A stretch of DNA of 64,000 bases from Candidula unifasciata (GCA_905116865.2 CAJHNH020005013.1:26001-90000), one strand, 5' to 3'. Shown: positions 52,101-63,103, numbered from the stretch's first letter. The notes: generated from the letters alone by a model not told the origin. Program-made: numbers and translations.

Positions 52101-55100
52101 CAGTGAAACATCTGTCTGTACTCGTGACATTATACTAAGTCTAGCAATGAAACACCTCCTTCTTGTGACATCATGCTAAGTCTGGCAGTGAAACACCTCT
52201 GTACTTATGACATCATTCTAAGTCTAACCGTGAAACACCTCTCAGTACGTGTGACATCATGATAAGTGTCACAGTAAAACACATCTCTGTACCTGTGACA
52301 TCATGCTAAGTCTAACAGTGAAACACCTCTCTCTCTCTCTACCTGGGACATTATGCTAAGGCTAACAGTGAAACACCTCTCAGACTTATGACATCATGCT
52401 AAGTCTAACAGTGAAACACCTCTCAGACTTATGACATCATGCTAAGTCTAACAGTGAAACACCTCTTTACTCATGACATCATGCTAAGTCTGGCAGTGAA
52501 ACACCTCTCTCTACCTGGGACATCATGCTAAGTCTAACAGTGAAACATCTCTCAAACTCATGACATCATGCTAAGTCTAACAGTGAAACACCTCTCTCTA
52601 CCTGGGACATCATGCTAAGTCTAACAGTGAAACACCTCTCTCTACCTGGGACATCATGCTAAGTCTAACAGTGAAACACCTCTCTCTACCTGGGACATCA
52701 TGCTAAGTCTAACAGTGAAACACCTCTCAGACTTATGACATCATGCTAAGTCTAACAGTGAAACACCTCTCTCTACCTGGGACATCATGCTAAGTCTAAC
52801 AGTGAAACATCTCTCTCTACCTGGGACATCATGCTAAGTCTAACAGTGAAACACCTCTCTCTACCTGGGACATCATGCTAAGTCTAACAGTGAAACATCT
52901 CTCTCTACCTGGGACATCATGCTAAGTCTAACAGTGAAACATCTCTCTCTACCTGGGACATCATGCTAAGTCTAACAGTGAAACATCTCTCTCTACCTAG
53001 GACATCATGCTAAGTCTAACAGTGAAACATCTCTCTCTACCTGGGACATCATGCTAAGTCTAACAGTGAAACACCTCTCAGACTTATGACATCATGCTAA
53101 GTCTAACAGTGAAACACCTCTCTCTACCTGGGACATCATGCTAAGTCTAACAGTGAAACATCTCTCAAACTTATGACATCATGCTAAGTCTAGCAGTGAA
53201 ACACCTCTGTACTTATGACATCATGCTAAGTCTGGCAGTGAAACACCTCTGTACTTATGACATCATTCTAAGTCTAACAGTGAAACACGTCGCTGTACTT
53301 GTGACATCATGCTTTATCTAACGGTGAAACGTATGTTCACGTGATTTTTTCTTAGGTTTATATAGAAATTTCACCAAAGAATGGAGGATCTATGATGAGG
53401 GGATTTGTTCTTGCCTTTATTTAGAAATGTCACAAATGAATGAAGGATTTGCGGCCACCGTACCTTTTCTTACATGTATATAGAAATTTCTTCAAAGAAT
53501 GAAGGATCTGTATTCACGGGACTTTTACTTTCACTTGTATAGAAATTTCACCAAAGAGGAAAGAATCTGTGTTCACTATACTTTTTCTTAGATTATATAG
53601 ATAGTTGAACACGCACGCCCCATCCTGACAGGCAATCGCGTTAATAAACATGGCTACCTGGCTCTATTGATTAACTGTGTTTCAACAAAATTAGGTAAGT
53701 GAAAAAAACTAAAGATCCCTTATCACGCCTTGGTCGCATCGGGCATATGGGAAGAGCAGTCCATATTTTCACAGACCAATCGGCACTAGGTGGGTAATGT
53801 GGTCAGCATTACGCCGGCCATGTTTACTTCCCCAGGACATCTATCCTGGTACCCATTTTAGACTAAGTCGACCTGCGACGCCCCATACCATGATAAAAAA
53901 TCCACGCAGCCAGCAGTGGGTTTCGATCGCGGTACGTTGGCATTAAAAGTCAGACCCGCAACGCCTAAGCCACGGACGCCCCCTTTTAACAAAAGTACCT
54001 ACAATAAATATGTATTGACAGACATTACTTCATGAAAAGAGCCGATCATCCATATCAGAAGGAGTCAGTCTACACTCTTTGGGCACGTCATGAGAAGGGG
54101 AAAGCAAGGAGGGCGTTACAAGGGAAGAGACCAAAAGAAAAGATATCACAACAGTTTGAGACCTCGAAAAACACCTGTATCAAAAATGACTGACTTCTCT
54201 TTTAGCGTTCGCCCTTAAAATGGCGGCTGACACGTGGTGTTGGGGTTTGCAGCTAGGCTGGGATATATGTGCCTTTTGGTCCAACAAATCCGAATTCAGC
54301 GAATTCCCCGAGTAGCTGTTTACGACATGCTTGATAAGGGACAGTGGGTCTATTTTTTCCCCACAACCCCTAAGTGAGGACCCTAAACTCACACATGGAG
54401 ATGATAGACGTTGGACAGAATACCAGACTGACATGATTACCAATGCCACAAGGCATGGTCAGTGAGAGAAAAAACTCTGCAACGCCCAGTTTACAACCAC
54501 TACCACTGTCACCTTGACCCTACCTGCAGCTGCTTGGTCTGTTTCCTAATAATAGCCTTGGCTTGGCTGAGCTCGGGATGGTTTTGGAGCGCTGTGCGGC
54601 GTGCGATCAGGGTTTGAATCTCTAACATGTAAAAATCTTTCTGCTGGATAACCAGTTCTTTCTCCATGGACTCTGTGGTTTTCGCTATCAGCCTCTTCGT
54701 GAGTCTGCCCATCTTCATAAACATCTCGTATTTGGATGGATCCGAAGCCTGGGATACATACAAGAAGTAAGAGAAGCATATTAAAAGATATCAAACCAAA
54801 CGAAAACTTGAACCATTCAGCTTCACATTAACACAAACGTTGCGGCTAGAATGTCTTTATCAGCATATTACATGAACCGTGACCCACGGAAGAAATATAT
54901 TCTTAAGAAGGCGGTGACACGAACACACAATGTCACAAATACGAGAAATAATTCACACAGAAAATGCAATAATTAAAAGGTTTAAAAAAAAAATTACGGT
55001 AGAGACAAGTTGGACGAGCCCAGAAAGTAGCAGTTCTGGCATTGTCTTCCACTGGGCATCTAGTACGATAAGTTTGGAGGCCAAAAGGTTTTTGACTGAT

Positions 55101-58100
55101 GTGATTATATTACGTATGCCATCCTTCCTACCCAGAACATTGTCTTGGACAACCATACATTTTAGGCTTGGTCGACTCTAGAACCCACGTAAAATTTTAA
55201 AAAATCCATTAAAAGATCCGAACATCACAAAGCACATTATTCTCCGTCCGAAGAAAATTCATCATCATCAATCAGCAAACCCTTCACAGAACTTCGCTCT
55301 AGTGATAGCACGTCTGAAGTCTCTATTTCTCTATTTCTCTTGCCATATGTGCTTTCACAACCAAAGGATCTTCGGTCCACATTCCCGGAAGTCTTTTATT
55401 TTCCGGAAACGGTACCCTCCATTTCCGTCCTCTCCAGGCCACCATGACGTTAAACGTGGTCAAAATACCTCAGCTTTCGGGACAGGATGCTGTTTATGAG
55501 CCAATTCTCCTCGATGCTCAGATGACAAAGGATGTGGGTGTTGTTCATCTTCTTGGTCCATGATATTATCATAATTTTTCGGCAGCACTCCGGTTCAAAT
55601 ACACGAGGAAGATTAATCCAGGAAAATTAATCAGGACAATAGTTAGGGGGAACAACTTCTGCAGGTGATTTCATCAGAAGTTCCCGCGCTACCGGAAATA
55701 ACTCCGCATTTCGCGGGTAGGGAACACTAGGAGAAGGGACACTAGGAGTAACCATGAAACGAAAGAAGATTGATTGAGCCCTACCAGTCGGCGTCTGTAG
55801 CTTAGGCGTTGCGAACGCGCTTCGAAATGCTGGGTTGCCGGGTTTCATCCCTGCTGCAGACGATTTGGCAGAAACACGTTTTGCTTTGGTTTCAAGTGTT
55901 ATCAAAAGTCGACCGTTGCTATGACATCCAGATTAAATTTTTTTAATCTCAGGGTGTTTAAGGATGTGCTCAGGCACTTGGCTCTGCAGCTAGCCGTGTT
56001 GCGGGTGGCTAGCTTCTCTTTGGAGAGGTGAAAAGTGACATTTAAGTAACCTGCCAACGACCCGTAGAGCACCCAGGTCAACCCCACATTTTCGTGGTTT
56101 ACGCCGGAAAACTGTTTCAGGCTATCGGGGCAGTGACTCGCCTGGAAGGAGACTGCACCAGCCAGGCCATATTCTGTTTTCCTGCCCCACCAGGCAAAGG
56201 GCCTAGCAAGCCGGCAGTTGTGTAAACGATTGCTACTACACAAGAAATATTGAATACTAAGAAAGAGATGGATAAATGGTGTAGCTAAAACCTGCAAAAA
56301 GATGAACAAATCCATCACCCAAACCATCCGAGAAACGCAAGACAAATTCATAAAACCACGACACTGGGCTACAACCTGGTATCAGTGATACGACAAAAGA
56401 AGAAGAAGACGAATCTTAGGGTGTCAAAGTTTCAGGTGGACGCCCGGAGAGGGTGGGGGGGGGGGGGGACACGCACACACGGACACAGTTGTTGAAGGTT
56501 ATCCTCACATTGGGCTTCAGGTTTAGGGTTATCCTCACATTGGGCTACAGTTTAAAGGTTATCCTCATATGAGGCTACAGGTTAAAGGTTATCCTCTAAT
56601 TGGGCTACAGGTTAAAGGTTATCCCCACATTGGGCTACAGGTTAAAGGTCTGAGAGGTCTACAGATTTATATGGTCTCACCATAAGGGCTCTCCATCGAT
56701 GGATTATGGGTACTCTCGTTTCTTCTAAGGTCCGAGATTTTGCCTTCTCCAGCTCCAGGGCTGTTGAAAATTTGGCCAACTCTTGCCTTTGAAGATAAGA
56801 CAATAGGGTTGAAAATTACACTCTTAATTACATGGGAAAAAAAATATAGGCTGTGGAGGACATTTATACCTACTCTATATGCCAGAGTCAGACAGCGTCA
56901 CTCCCACAACAAAACAGACATGAAAATCAATAACTGCAGAAATGAGATGTCTCAGGATGGAGTGAGCAGAATAAATTTTATCATGAATTAGATTGTAAGA
57001 GAAAAAGTCGGCATAGCAGAAGATTGAATTATTTGCAATGTCAATAAGTGAAATTAGTAACCCAATCGCAAAGAATGTATTGTGGCGTTATTTCATACGT
57101 AGTATATGCAACGAGAGAATTGGGTGGGAAGAAGAAAGTACAAAAGTTAACTCCAGATAAACTGCTCGACAGTATTATGCCTGTCAAGAAGAGCGAGATT
57201 CAAAAATCTGTGTCGCCTCCAAAACTCAGATTGGTAAAATAGGAAGTGAAGAAATAAGGAGTCGACTCTGTCAACAGCAAGCTATTGTATTTTAACCCCT
57301 TCTGCCCAAAGGAACTGAAAAGCAATAAATAGGTGCTAAAAGTGCTCAAAGATGGTCAACAAACAAAACATTGAACAGAAGTATTTAAGCAAGTGGTTAT
57401 TGTAACAAACAGCCAGTGTAAGAAGACAATAAATTAGTTATCTAGTCTTTCCTCTTAGGCCTAGGGTGGCGCATGGGGCAGAGGTCATAGCTCTCCATGT
57501 CTGACGGTTTGTTGCCACCTGTTTTAGGTCTTGGATGTTTGTTGAGCCTTATCTGATGACGGTTCTACGTAGTCTCTCTTGGTCTTCCCCGCTTTCTTTT
57601 TTTTATTCCAGAGTCCATATTAGGGCTTGATGGGGAAGTCTCGTCTTATCCATTCTGAGTACATGACCGATGTAGTAAAGTCCATCTAATATCTTTGAAA
57701 TGACCAACAGAAGCATGATGGGGTATTTGGTGCTGCAAGATTCCGTAATACGCCCGTATTTATAAACTTGTTTTTTGCGTGGGTGGTGGGGGGGGGGGGG
57801 GATCTTTAAGCCTGAGGATTTAGGGCAGCATGGCTAGTACAGTCGCAGTGCAAGGAGCAGGTTAGTATGTTGGGCTGTCTTCCGAATAACGGTCCCAAAT
57901 CATAGGAGTCGAAAATATACCCTAACAGGGCCTCAGTCACATGTCAATTGGGGACTTCCGGCGACTTAAATTGCGCACTTACGGCGATTTCCACCACCGC
58001 TGTGAGTATCTCCCACGCCTGTTCGTGCGGCGTGGATTGGGGCTAAACTAGTTGGCTGGGACTCACGAGCAGCAGCTACCGCATCTCCTGCGGCTTCCTT

Positions 58101-60692
58101 TATTTTATTTGCCATCTAGTTTAGCCCCAATCCATGCCGCGCGAACAGGCGTAGGAGATACTCTCGGCGGTGGTGGAAATCGCCGGAAGTGCGCAATTTA
58201 AGTCGCCTCTCGGCCGGCCTCTCCTCAATGTTTATAACACGTCATTTATATTGTGAATATTTTCCTCAAGGGACCAGAGCACAACAGAAACTTCCATACC
58301 AGCAGGAAACCTTTACAGAAGAGGGTACATGCTGTTAAATTTACTAAGATACACAAGAAGCTAACTTCAAAGGTCTCGGGTAGTTAGCATGGTTTTGATA
58401 TTTTCTCCAGGTCATTCCGGTGTGTTGGGAAATGAGCAGTCAGATAGACTGGCCGGGTCTGTATTATTTCGTGGTGAACTGATGTATGACAAGCTGTGAG
58501 GGCCCTTTGGGATCGAGTGAACAGTGCCGAGGCACATATAGATCATTACCGTCTGAGGAAAATGGCACAGCGAGGAGTTACAAGGGGATCTTACCGACGC
58601 TCGACACTTAGGGGAAAGGCGAGACGAATATACAATCAGACAGTTACTGGTGCCATGGGAATTTTAACTCTTCGCTTGCTGTCGAAGATGGGGACAGGGC
58701 GCTTATGGGGGTGACTCGAGTACTGTGATGTCAATTCTTCAAAGTTCAACATTCAACAACACAAGAAGCTATACAGAAACAACATGCATTTTTGTATCTA
58801 AACAAGGACAGATATCAGCGCGCACAGTAATATAACGCAATCAAAAGCAAGACTAGTGGGAAAACAAAATCACTTAATCCCTTGACAAGTGACATGAGAA
58901 AAGGACACGTCGTTACCTTAGACTGTCAATCATTAAAGTATTTCCTTCTTGAATCTTCAGCTTCCGTCCTCAAGTCTTTAATTTCAAGTTTCAGTAATTT
59001 CAGATCATTCAGTAAGTTCCTGTATGAGACAGAAGCATTCTCCATCGCGGTCTCTGACACTCTGCTCCGTTTTTTCTCTAGACTCAGCTCCACTTGGGAT
59101 TTCAGCAGTTGGGTCCCAAACAGATCTCTCTGTCTACGGAGCTGAAACAGACAAGTGTCGGTAAGGAAAGCGTGTCTTAGATTAGATGGACGCGGGTGAA
59201 AGATTCAGCGATTGGGATAAAGAAACACATCGGCAGGAGAAAAACATAAAGAGCGAGTGAAAGAGAAAGCATGACGCACACATACACACACATATATACA
59301 TATAAATATATATATATATATATAAAGAAAGAGAGTGGGGCTCAAAGACAGGAAAGAGACACGCATCAAGACTGGTGAAGAGGGAAAGACAGAATGACAA
59401 AGAGACTGGTAGAGGAAAAGACAGATAAAGCGGCAGGCAGAGAGAGAGAGGGGGAAATACAAAGAGACATACTGTCAGAAGGAGCGATAAACAAGCACAC
59501 ACACAGAGAAAGATACAAAGAGACATACTGACAAAGAGATTAACAAGCAAACAGACAGACAGACAGACAGACATGCAGACAGACAGACAGACATGCAGAC
59601 AGACAGACAGACATATATGCAAAACAAAATGGATAGAAGTAATCGGGGGAAACAAATTGTTTGTTGCAATAAATACCAAATTCAGCGAAGTTATGTAAGC
59701 TTTCTCCTTCTCCACCATCTGAACCAGGTTATATCTTAAAGTGCGTTCCTCATTTGTCAGGGTCTGGATCTGTGTCTTATTGGTCTTGACTTGGGCTCCC
59801 AGTGTTATCACCTCCGCTGACAATTGTTCAATGGTATGTTGTTTCTCCTTGCCGGCGTTTTCCAGTTTCTGTGTAGAAACAAACAAGACTCAGGTGTCAG
59901 AAGAGATGAAGTGGTATAAACATAAATATTACCTCATCTGATTTATTATCTGGCCACGTTCGACGAGCTCCTTTCAAACATGGAGTTTTGGTTATAACTG
60001 TGACAGTTTTTCTTGTGCCAAATGTACTGGCTAACATTTTGTTCCAGTGCAATGTTCAGTAGCTCGGTGTCCCTGTCTGTTGTGGTGTACCTATCTGTCT
60101 GTTGTGGTGTCCCTATCTGTCTGTTGTAGTGTCCCTATCTGTCTGTTGTGGTGTCCCTATCTGTCTGTTGTAGTGTCCCTATTTGTCTGTTGTGGTGTTC
60201 CTATCTGTCTTTTATGATGTCCCTTTCTGCATGTCTGGGTCTGGTATGTTGGTTCTGTTGTAGGTCCCTAAGGACCGTCCACCTAACTTTTTACGACATG
60301 AATGTGATATTACGACTCTGTGGTTTTTAGTGGTTACTGACTGTTTTCACAATGTCAGAAAGTACTTAGGTACGATTTCTAACACAGACTGTTTATTTTA
60401 AAATTTAAAAATATACATTTCTGGCAGCAATAAGAGAGTCACACCGTGAATGAGTTTAGAGACTCACCACGAAGTATTTTCACAGACAGCAGTGGGCGCA
60501 CAACAGGCAGCCTTCGCTGAGGAAGCGGCAACACAATTTATCTTTTTTTTTTTTTTTTTACTAAGAGTGGCAAGAACATAGACCTGGTTCGTGACTTTGT
60601 CGATCAAATGTAACGTTGAACCATGGCTGTTTAAGTTTTTCGGTACGGCACATGATGATTAGAGCAGCAATTGGTCGAGTAGTTAGTGCGCT

Positions 60693-60762
<70 letters not shown>

Positions 60763-62233
60763 GAGGGAGAACTAGGCTCCATCTCCGGAAAGTCAAATAG
60801 ATATTTATTTTCTTCTACTGAAAATAACAGTTGTAACCACACGTACACAAAATTCAAGATAGGCGTATCAGCCATGTGCACCTGTGGAAAGGTGCCCCAG
60901 ACAGCATAGCATGTACTCCACGACTGCACCGAATTTGACACATTAACGCAAACCTTTTAACCAGAAAGAACAACAGTGGAACGTAAACTCTATGGACCAC
61001 TGAATAAACTAACAACAACAGTGAAATTTATACAAGAAACAAAGTTGCTGACATAGACAACTTATTTCAGGCGAACGAAAGAAGAAGAAGAACAGTTGTA
61101 ACCTCCACAGATCGTGACGTAGACATGTGACATGATATTTTTGTGGTATCATTTAGGATTACAATCCCTCTCAACGCATTTGGCCAGAGATACTCACCCA
61201 CTAAAACCCTTCTATATATTCCCAAAGGTAGCTGGTTATCTGCAGAAAAAGAACTGTGGTCGCCCTATATTTTATTATCCCTGTCTCCCAGTGTCTAAGT
61301 TTGTCGGCAACATGTGTTTGATTAGCAGGAAGAAAGATGTGGCTACATCAGTTTCTGTTTTTCCCTGTTTAGGTTATCACTTTTTTGGATGTTGATAGTT
61401 GCATTTTTAAAAAATACCTTTTATGTTCTATTAGTTTTTTTAAATCCCATGTGTGTTCTGTTGGTTTTTTTTTTTAATCCCTTATATGTTCTGTTAGTTT
61501 TTTTTTTAAATTCCTTTAGTGATTTGTTAGTTTTTAAAAACCTTTTGTGTTCTGTTTTTTAAGCTCAAGGGCGAGATTATGTGCAACTGTACCCCAATCT
61601 CACGGCCATGTAGAAATGGCTCGGTGGGCCAGTGTTGGTCCGCGGGACAGTTTGCCTACCCTTGCCTTAAATCCTCACACTTGCGTAGGTGTTAAATACG
61701 GTCAGTGAAGACATTAACAAAGTGATGTGGAAACTGACCGAAATAGACGGCAGCGGAAAGATCTGATGTGGACAAATGGATGGATTGCTCCATAGACAGC
61801 TAAACAGCAGAATAAAAAGAAAAACTATAGACAATAAAAGAACGTTTTTCCTCCAGGCCTCATGGGCACATAGGGTTAGACCTATATTTTATTAACCAAA
61901 CGGCATTTGGTGGGTGATGTGGTCAACATCAGGTCGGACGCCTTTACTTCCCATGTACTTGACCTGGTACCCATTTAAGGCTGGGTCGACCTGGAGCCAA
62001 TGTCATCGTTGCAAAAGATTCCAGGCTCCGTTCTGATTCGAACCTACGACCTTCGGATTCGCGAACCGTCGCTACACCACGACGGCTCCTACAAAAGCAA
62101 AAGCCCTAGCAGATTATCCGCAGATTATCGTATTTACCGCAATGACTTCATTTTGTTCTTGACTTGCAAACTCCAAACCTTGGATCTCTTTCTCTTTGAT
62201 TTTGTACTGGTTGTTCTGCAAAACAGCAACTTC
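49025..62233 (-). CDS. CFAP58-like coiled-coil gene, 3' half (possible pseudogene)
   Basis: CFAP58 (CCDC147) is a coiled-coil protein of motile cilia and sperm flagella. Six - strand exons resemble its C-terminal half: 62138-62233, 59677-59868, 58917-59141, 54524-54748, 51891-52018 and 49025-49109. All are flanked by GT-AG and compatible in phase. Diagnostic matches are RDLFGTQL (human RDILGTQL), LKLEIKDLR (LRLEIKKLR), ASDPSKYE...KRLIAKT (ASDPSTYE...KRLISKT), KQLQALQGELN (RQLKVLSSELN) and the Pro-containing C-terminus. The spacing from EER to RD-LGTQL is the same as in human. Two oddities: an in-frame TGA at 58926-58928, and no exon found for the segment with human VEELRQELFHMQ...HRWRKLE. Moderate identity suggests a paralogue or a decaying copy. 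The 5' part lies beyond the window. Confidence 0.8.
49245..49640 (-). mobile_element. RNase H-type LINE 3' end, reverse
   Basis: The - strand encodes VDYEQADRLAGSALLGGEMI and, in another frame, YNHIVTGTLSIGTLRWLLRM. Frameshifted. It sits in the last intron of the CFAP58-like gene. Confidence 0.7.
49650..50450 (+). other. Degenerate coding-like region, unidentified
   Basis: Purine-rich, GC-richer than its surroundings. Broken + frames are rich in Glu, Lys, Thr and Gln (TVTKAEIEEAAQIRLQRR; DKKMAELNELQSS-like). It may be a decayed LINE ORF1 or coiled-coil gene. Not identified. Confidence 0.3.
50850..51330 (+). mobile_element. LINE C-terminal fragments
   Basis: VVKSRKLAWIGH and SIAKTVLQKTLE match the - strand piece at 3280-3585. 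51140-51330 holds ENAEHVLQHCQLYADNRN, an I-type LINE tail. Confidence 0.65.
51420..51800 (+). mobile_element. LINE C-terminus with preserved end
   Basis: KATEMWFLRRMLRILWTARV, then TLFFGHIMRRETLENILW, ending at gccagttgacaggacacatg. Best copy of this LINE end. Confidence 0.75.
51891..52018 (-). CDS. CFAP58-like exon e
   Basis: It encodes ALQGELNIARHDLVSQNSVI, then EKHHDSLLEAKKKTVEQQRV and ends TR plus two bases. It matches the SSELNMYESQ...LQNVKKK region. Acceptor ttcag. The donor gtatgt was chosen because it joins exon f in frame; reading through instead meets a TAG at 51878-51880. Confidence 0.8.
52130..53340. repeat. 44-bp minisatellite
   Basis: The unit is gacatcatgctaagtctaac, agtgaaacacctctctctac, ctgg; about 26 copies, alternating two variants (ctctacctggga or cagacttatga). 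It is in the CFAP58-like intron after exon d. Confidence 0.95.
53340..53610. repeat. About 58-bp degenerate tandem repeat
   Basis: Four copies share tatagaaatttcaccaaaga and ttttcttag, with variable joins. Confidence 0.75.
53740..53985 (-). mobile_element. SINE-1, reverse
   Basis: acagaccaatcggcactagg, ggtaatgtggtcagcattac and a tRNA-like head at the right edge with a reversed B box (tttcgatcgcgg). Confidence 0.75.
54040..54170 (+). mobile_element. Short LINE tail fragment
   Basis: ctttgggcacgtcatgagaa encodes the FGHVMRR motif, followed by RGKQGG and a GRDQKK-like end. Confidence 0.55.
54195..54425 (-). repeat. RetC retroposon, full-length copy
   Basis: Reverse: gttcgcccttaaaatggcgg, gtttgcagctaggctgggat, ccttttggtccaac, acgacatgcttgataaggga and the shared head reversed (aaactcacacatgg). 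Useful reference for RetC. Confidence 0.7.
54524..54748 (-). CDS. CFAP58-like exon d
   Basis: It is 75 codons, phase 0 at both ends. It encodes ASDPSKYEMFMKMGRLTKRL, then AKTTESMEKELVIQQKDFYM and ends IIRKQTKQLQ. It is strongly similar to the human ASDPSTYELIQKI...KTEEVVEKELLLQEKE block. Acceptor tatcccag, donor gtaggg. Confidence 0.88.
55260..55565 (-). mobile_element. LINE fragment
   Basis: acaggatgctgtttatgagccaattctc-like sequence is shared with 17400-17560 and encodes NWLINSIL on the - strand. Confidence 0.55.
55790..55920 (+). mobile_element. SINE-2, 5' half
   Basis: gtcggcgtctgtagcttagg, gaaatgctgggttgccgggt and ttggtttcaagtgttatcaa follow SINE-2 head order. Confidence 0.55.
56230..56410 (-). 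repeat. Interspersed repeat B, reverse
   Basis: gtgtagctaaaacctgcaaa and ggctacaacctggtatcagt are the reverse complement of the words at 357-575. A tail of agaagaagaag follows. Confidence 0.6.
56485..56665. repeat. 30-bp tandem repeat, about five copies
   Basis: The unit is gttaaaggttatcctcacat then tgggctacag. Confidence 0.93.
56690..57430. other. Intronic, unidentified short frames
   Basis: Small + frames at 56740-56991 and 57048-57242 (basic, KKKVQKLTPDKLLDS) match nothing recognised. A TTAA followed by ccccttctgcccaaagg at 57293 resembles the end of a TTAA-type MITE. Confidence 0.35.
57440..57700 (-). mobile_element. LINE 3' end, same family as 18853-19547
   Basis: gtggcgcatggggcagaggt and tatcattctgagt-like words match the 18853 copy; the reading frame is broken. 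Confidence 0.65.
57961..58206. repeat. 91-bp-armed inverted repeat (foldback)
   Basis: 57961-58051 and 58116-58206 are inverted copies with about 90% identity, separated by 64 bp. Arms begin gcgacttaaattgcgcactt. A transcript would form a long hairpin. Confidence 0.85.
58375..58760 (+). mobile_element. RNase H-type LINE 3' end
   Basis: GNEQSDRLAGSVLFRGELMY, then AQRGVTRGSYRRSTLRGKAR and the gatgggga end. Frameshifted near 58495. Confidence 0.7.
58917..59141 (-). CDS. CFAP58-like exon c, contains an in-frame TGA
   Basis: It is 75 codons and encodes LRRQRDLFGTQLLKSQVELS through LLNDLKLLKLEIKDLRTEAE. It is a clear match to the RDILGTQL...LRLEIKKLR block. Codon 72 is TGA (58926-58928), three codons before the donor gtaacg. 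No other usable donor precedes it. A loss-of-function mutation, a sequence error or an unseen alternative donor would explain this. Confidence 0.8.
59285..59325. repeat. (CA)n/(TA)n tract
   Basis: Short CA and TA runs in the intron between CFAP58-like exons b and c; (GACA)n follows at 59550-59612. Confidence 0.9.
59677..59868 (-). CDS. CFAP58-like exon b
   Basis: It is 64 codons and encodes KLENAGKEKQHTIEQLSAEV through TNEERTLRYNLVQMVEKEKA and ends SLNL. It is a charged coiled coil aligning with the human KEKETLKAELQ...AEERKLLRIIAEAD region. Acceptor tctacacag, donor gtattt. Confidence 0.78.
60070..60235. repeat. 23-bp tandem repeat
   Basis: The unit is ctatctgtctgttgtggtgt then ccc, about six copies. 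Confidence 0.93.
60698..60758. repeat. (CT)n microsatellite
   Basis: About 30 CT units. Confidence 0.97.
60835..61090 (+). mobile_element. I-type LINE 3' tail
   Basis: KIGVSAMCTCGKVPQTA, stop, HVLHDCTEFDTL and KLYGPLNKLTTTVKFIQETK match the LINE tail with the C-C-H-C motif. It ends in aagaagaagaa. Confidence 0.65.
61563..61665. mobile_element. hAT-like fragment
   Basis: ggcccagtgttggtccgcgg-like sequence and a terminal acagtttgcctacccttgcc resemble a hAT end. Only one end is clear. 61395-61560 is a T-rich tandem stretch. Confidence 0.35.
61845..62090 (-). mobile_element. SINE-1, reverse, near full length
   Basis: ggtgggtgatgtggtcaaca, ctggtacccatttaaggctg, 'gggtcgacctggagcca' and a head with ccgtcgctacaccacgacgg. 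It ends 48 bp from CFAP58-like exon a. Confidence 0.8.
62138..62233 (-). CDS. CFAP58-like exon a
   Basis: It is 32 codons in phase 0 and encodes EVAVLQNNQYKIKEKEIQGL, then EFASQEQNEVIA, a heptad-type coiled coil. A pyrimidine-rich acceptor ends ttccacag and the donor is gtaaat. It joins directly to the next exon in frame. Similarity to CFAP58 here is weak, so assignment rests on phase and order. Confidence 0.65.
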
Positions 62234-62279
62234 CTGTGGAAGAGAGCGGGAAAGTCAAAGGTTAAGAATGTCTAACACT

Positions 62280-62500
62280 ACAGTAGGAAGGCAGAACAGT
62301 CAAATGATAAGTATATCAACAGTAAAGTAGAAAAGCAGAAGGTTCAAATGATAAGTATATCAACAGTAAAGTGGGAAAGCAGAAAGGTCAAGTGAAAAGT
62401 ATATCAACATTAAAGTGGTAACGCAGAAAGGGCCATCGATTAAGCATTTCAACAGTAAAGTGGGAAAGCAGAAAGGTCAAATGATAAGTATGTTCAAAAA
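62280..62500. repeat. About 44-bp tandem repeat, five copies
   Basis: The unit is caaatgataagtatatcaac, agtaaagtgggaaagcagaa, aggt. It lies directly upstream (on the - strand) of exon a's acceptor. Confidence 0.92.
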
Positions 62501-62762
62501 ATATGATAATGGATCAGGGAAACCTAGCCTAAATTTCACAACGGAAATTGCATTAGAAGTTTGAATACAGGGTGACTGGTCCAGCGAACCGACAGTTGCT
62601 CACTTTTTAGTGCTCGTAGAAAATGAAGAGATCTCACGAACTAACTAACATGAAAGGAACAGTAAATCAGAGATATCGAAAAGTACTTTATATGAAGCAA
62701 GCAGATGGGCCCCTTCCAAAGATCTCTTTCTGCCCTGACACTGCGAGGCATTCCATGCGTAG

Positions 62763-63072
62763 AGAAGACGAAGAAGAAAAAGAAGAAGAAAAAGAAGAAG
62801 AAAAAGAAGAAGAAGAAGAAGAAGAAGAAGAAGAAGAAGAAGAAGAAGAAGAAGAAGAAGAAGAAGAAGAAGAAGAAGAAACGGAAAAGAAGAAGAAGAA
62901 GAAGAAGAAGAAGAAGAAGAAGAAGAAGAAGAAGAAGAAAAAGAAGAAGAAGAAGAAGAAGAAGAAGAAGAAGAAAGAAGAAGAAGAAGAAGAGAAGAAG
63001 AAGAAGAAGAAGAAGAAGAAGAAGAAGAAGAAGAAGAAGAAGAAGAAGAAGAAGAAGAAGAAGAAGAAGAAG

Positions 63073-63103
<31 letters not shown>
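62763..63103. repeat. (GAA)n expansion, about 340 bp
   Basis: About 110 GAA units with few interruptions (aaa, acg). Open frames of 115-204 codons on both strands (poly-Lys, poly-Glu, poly-Arg, poly-Ser, poly-Leu) are artefacts. Confidence 0.97.
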
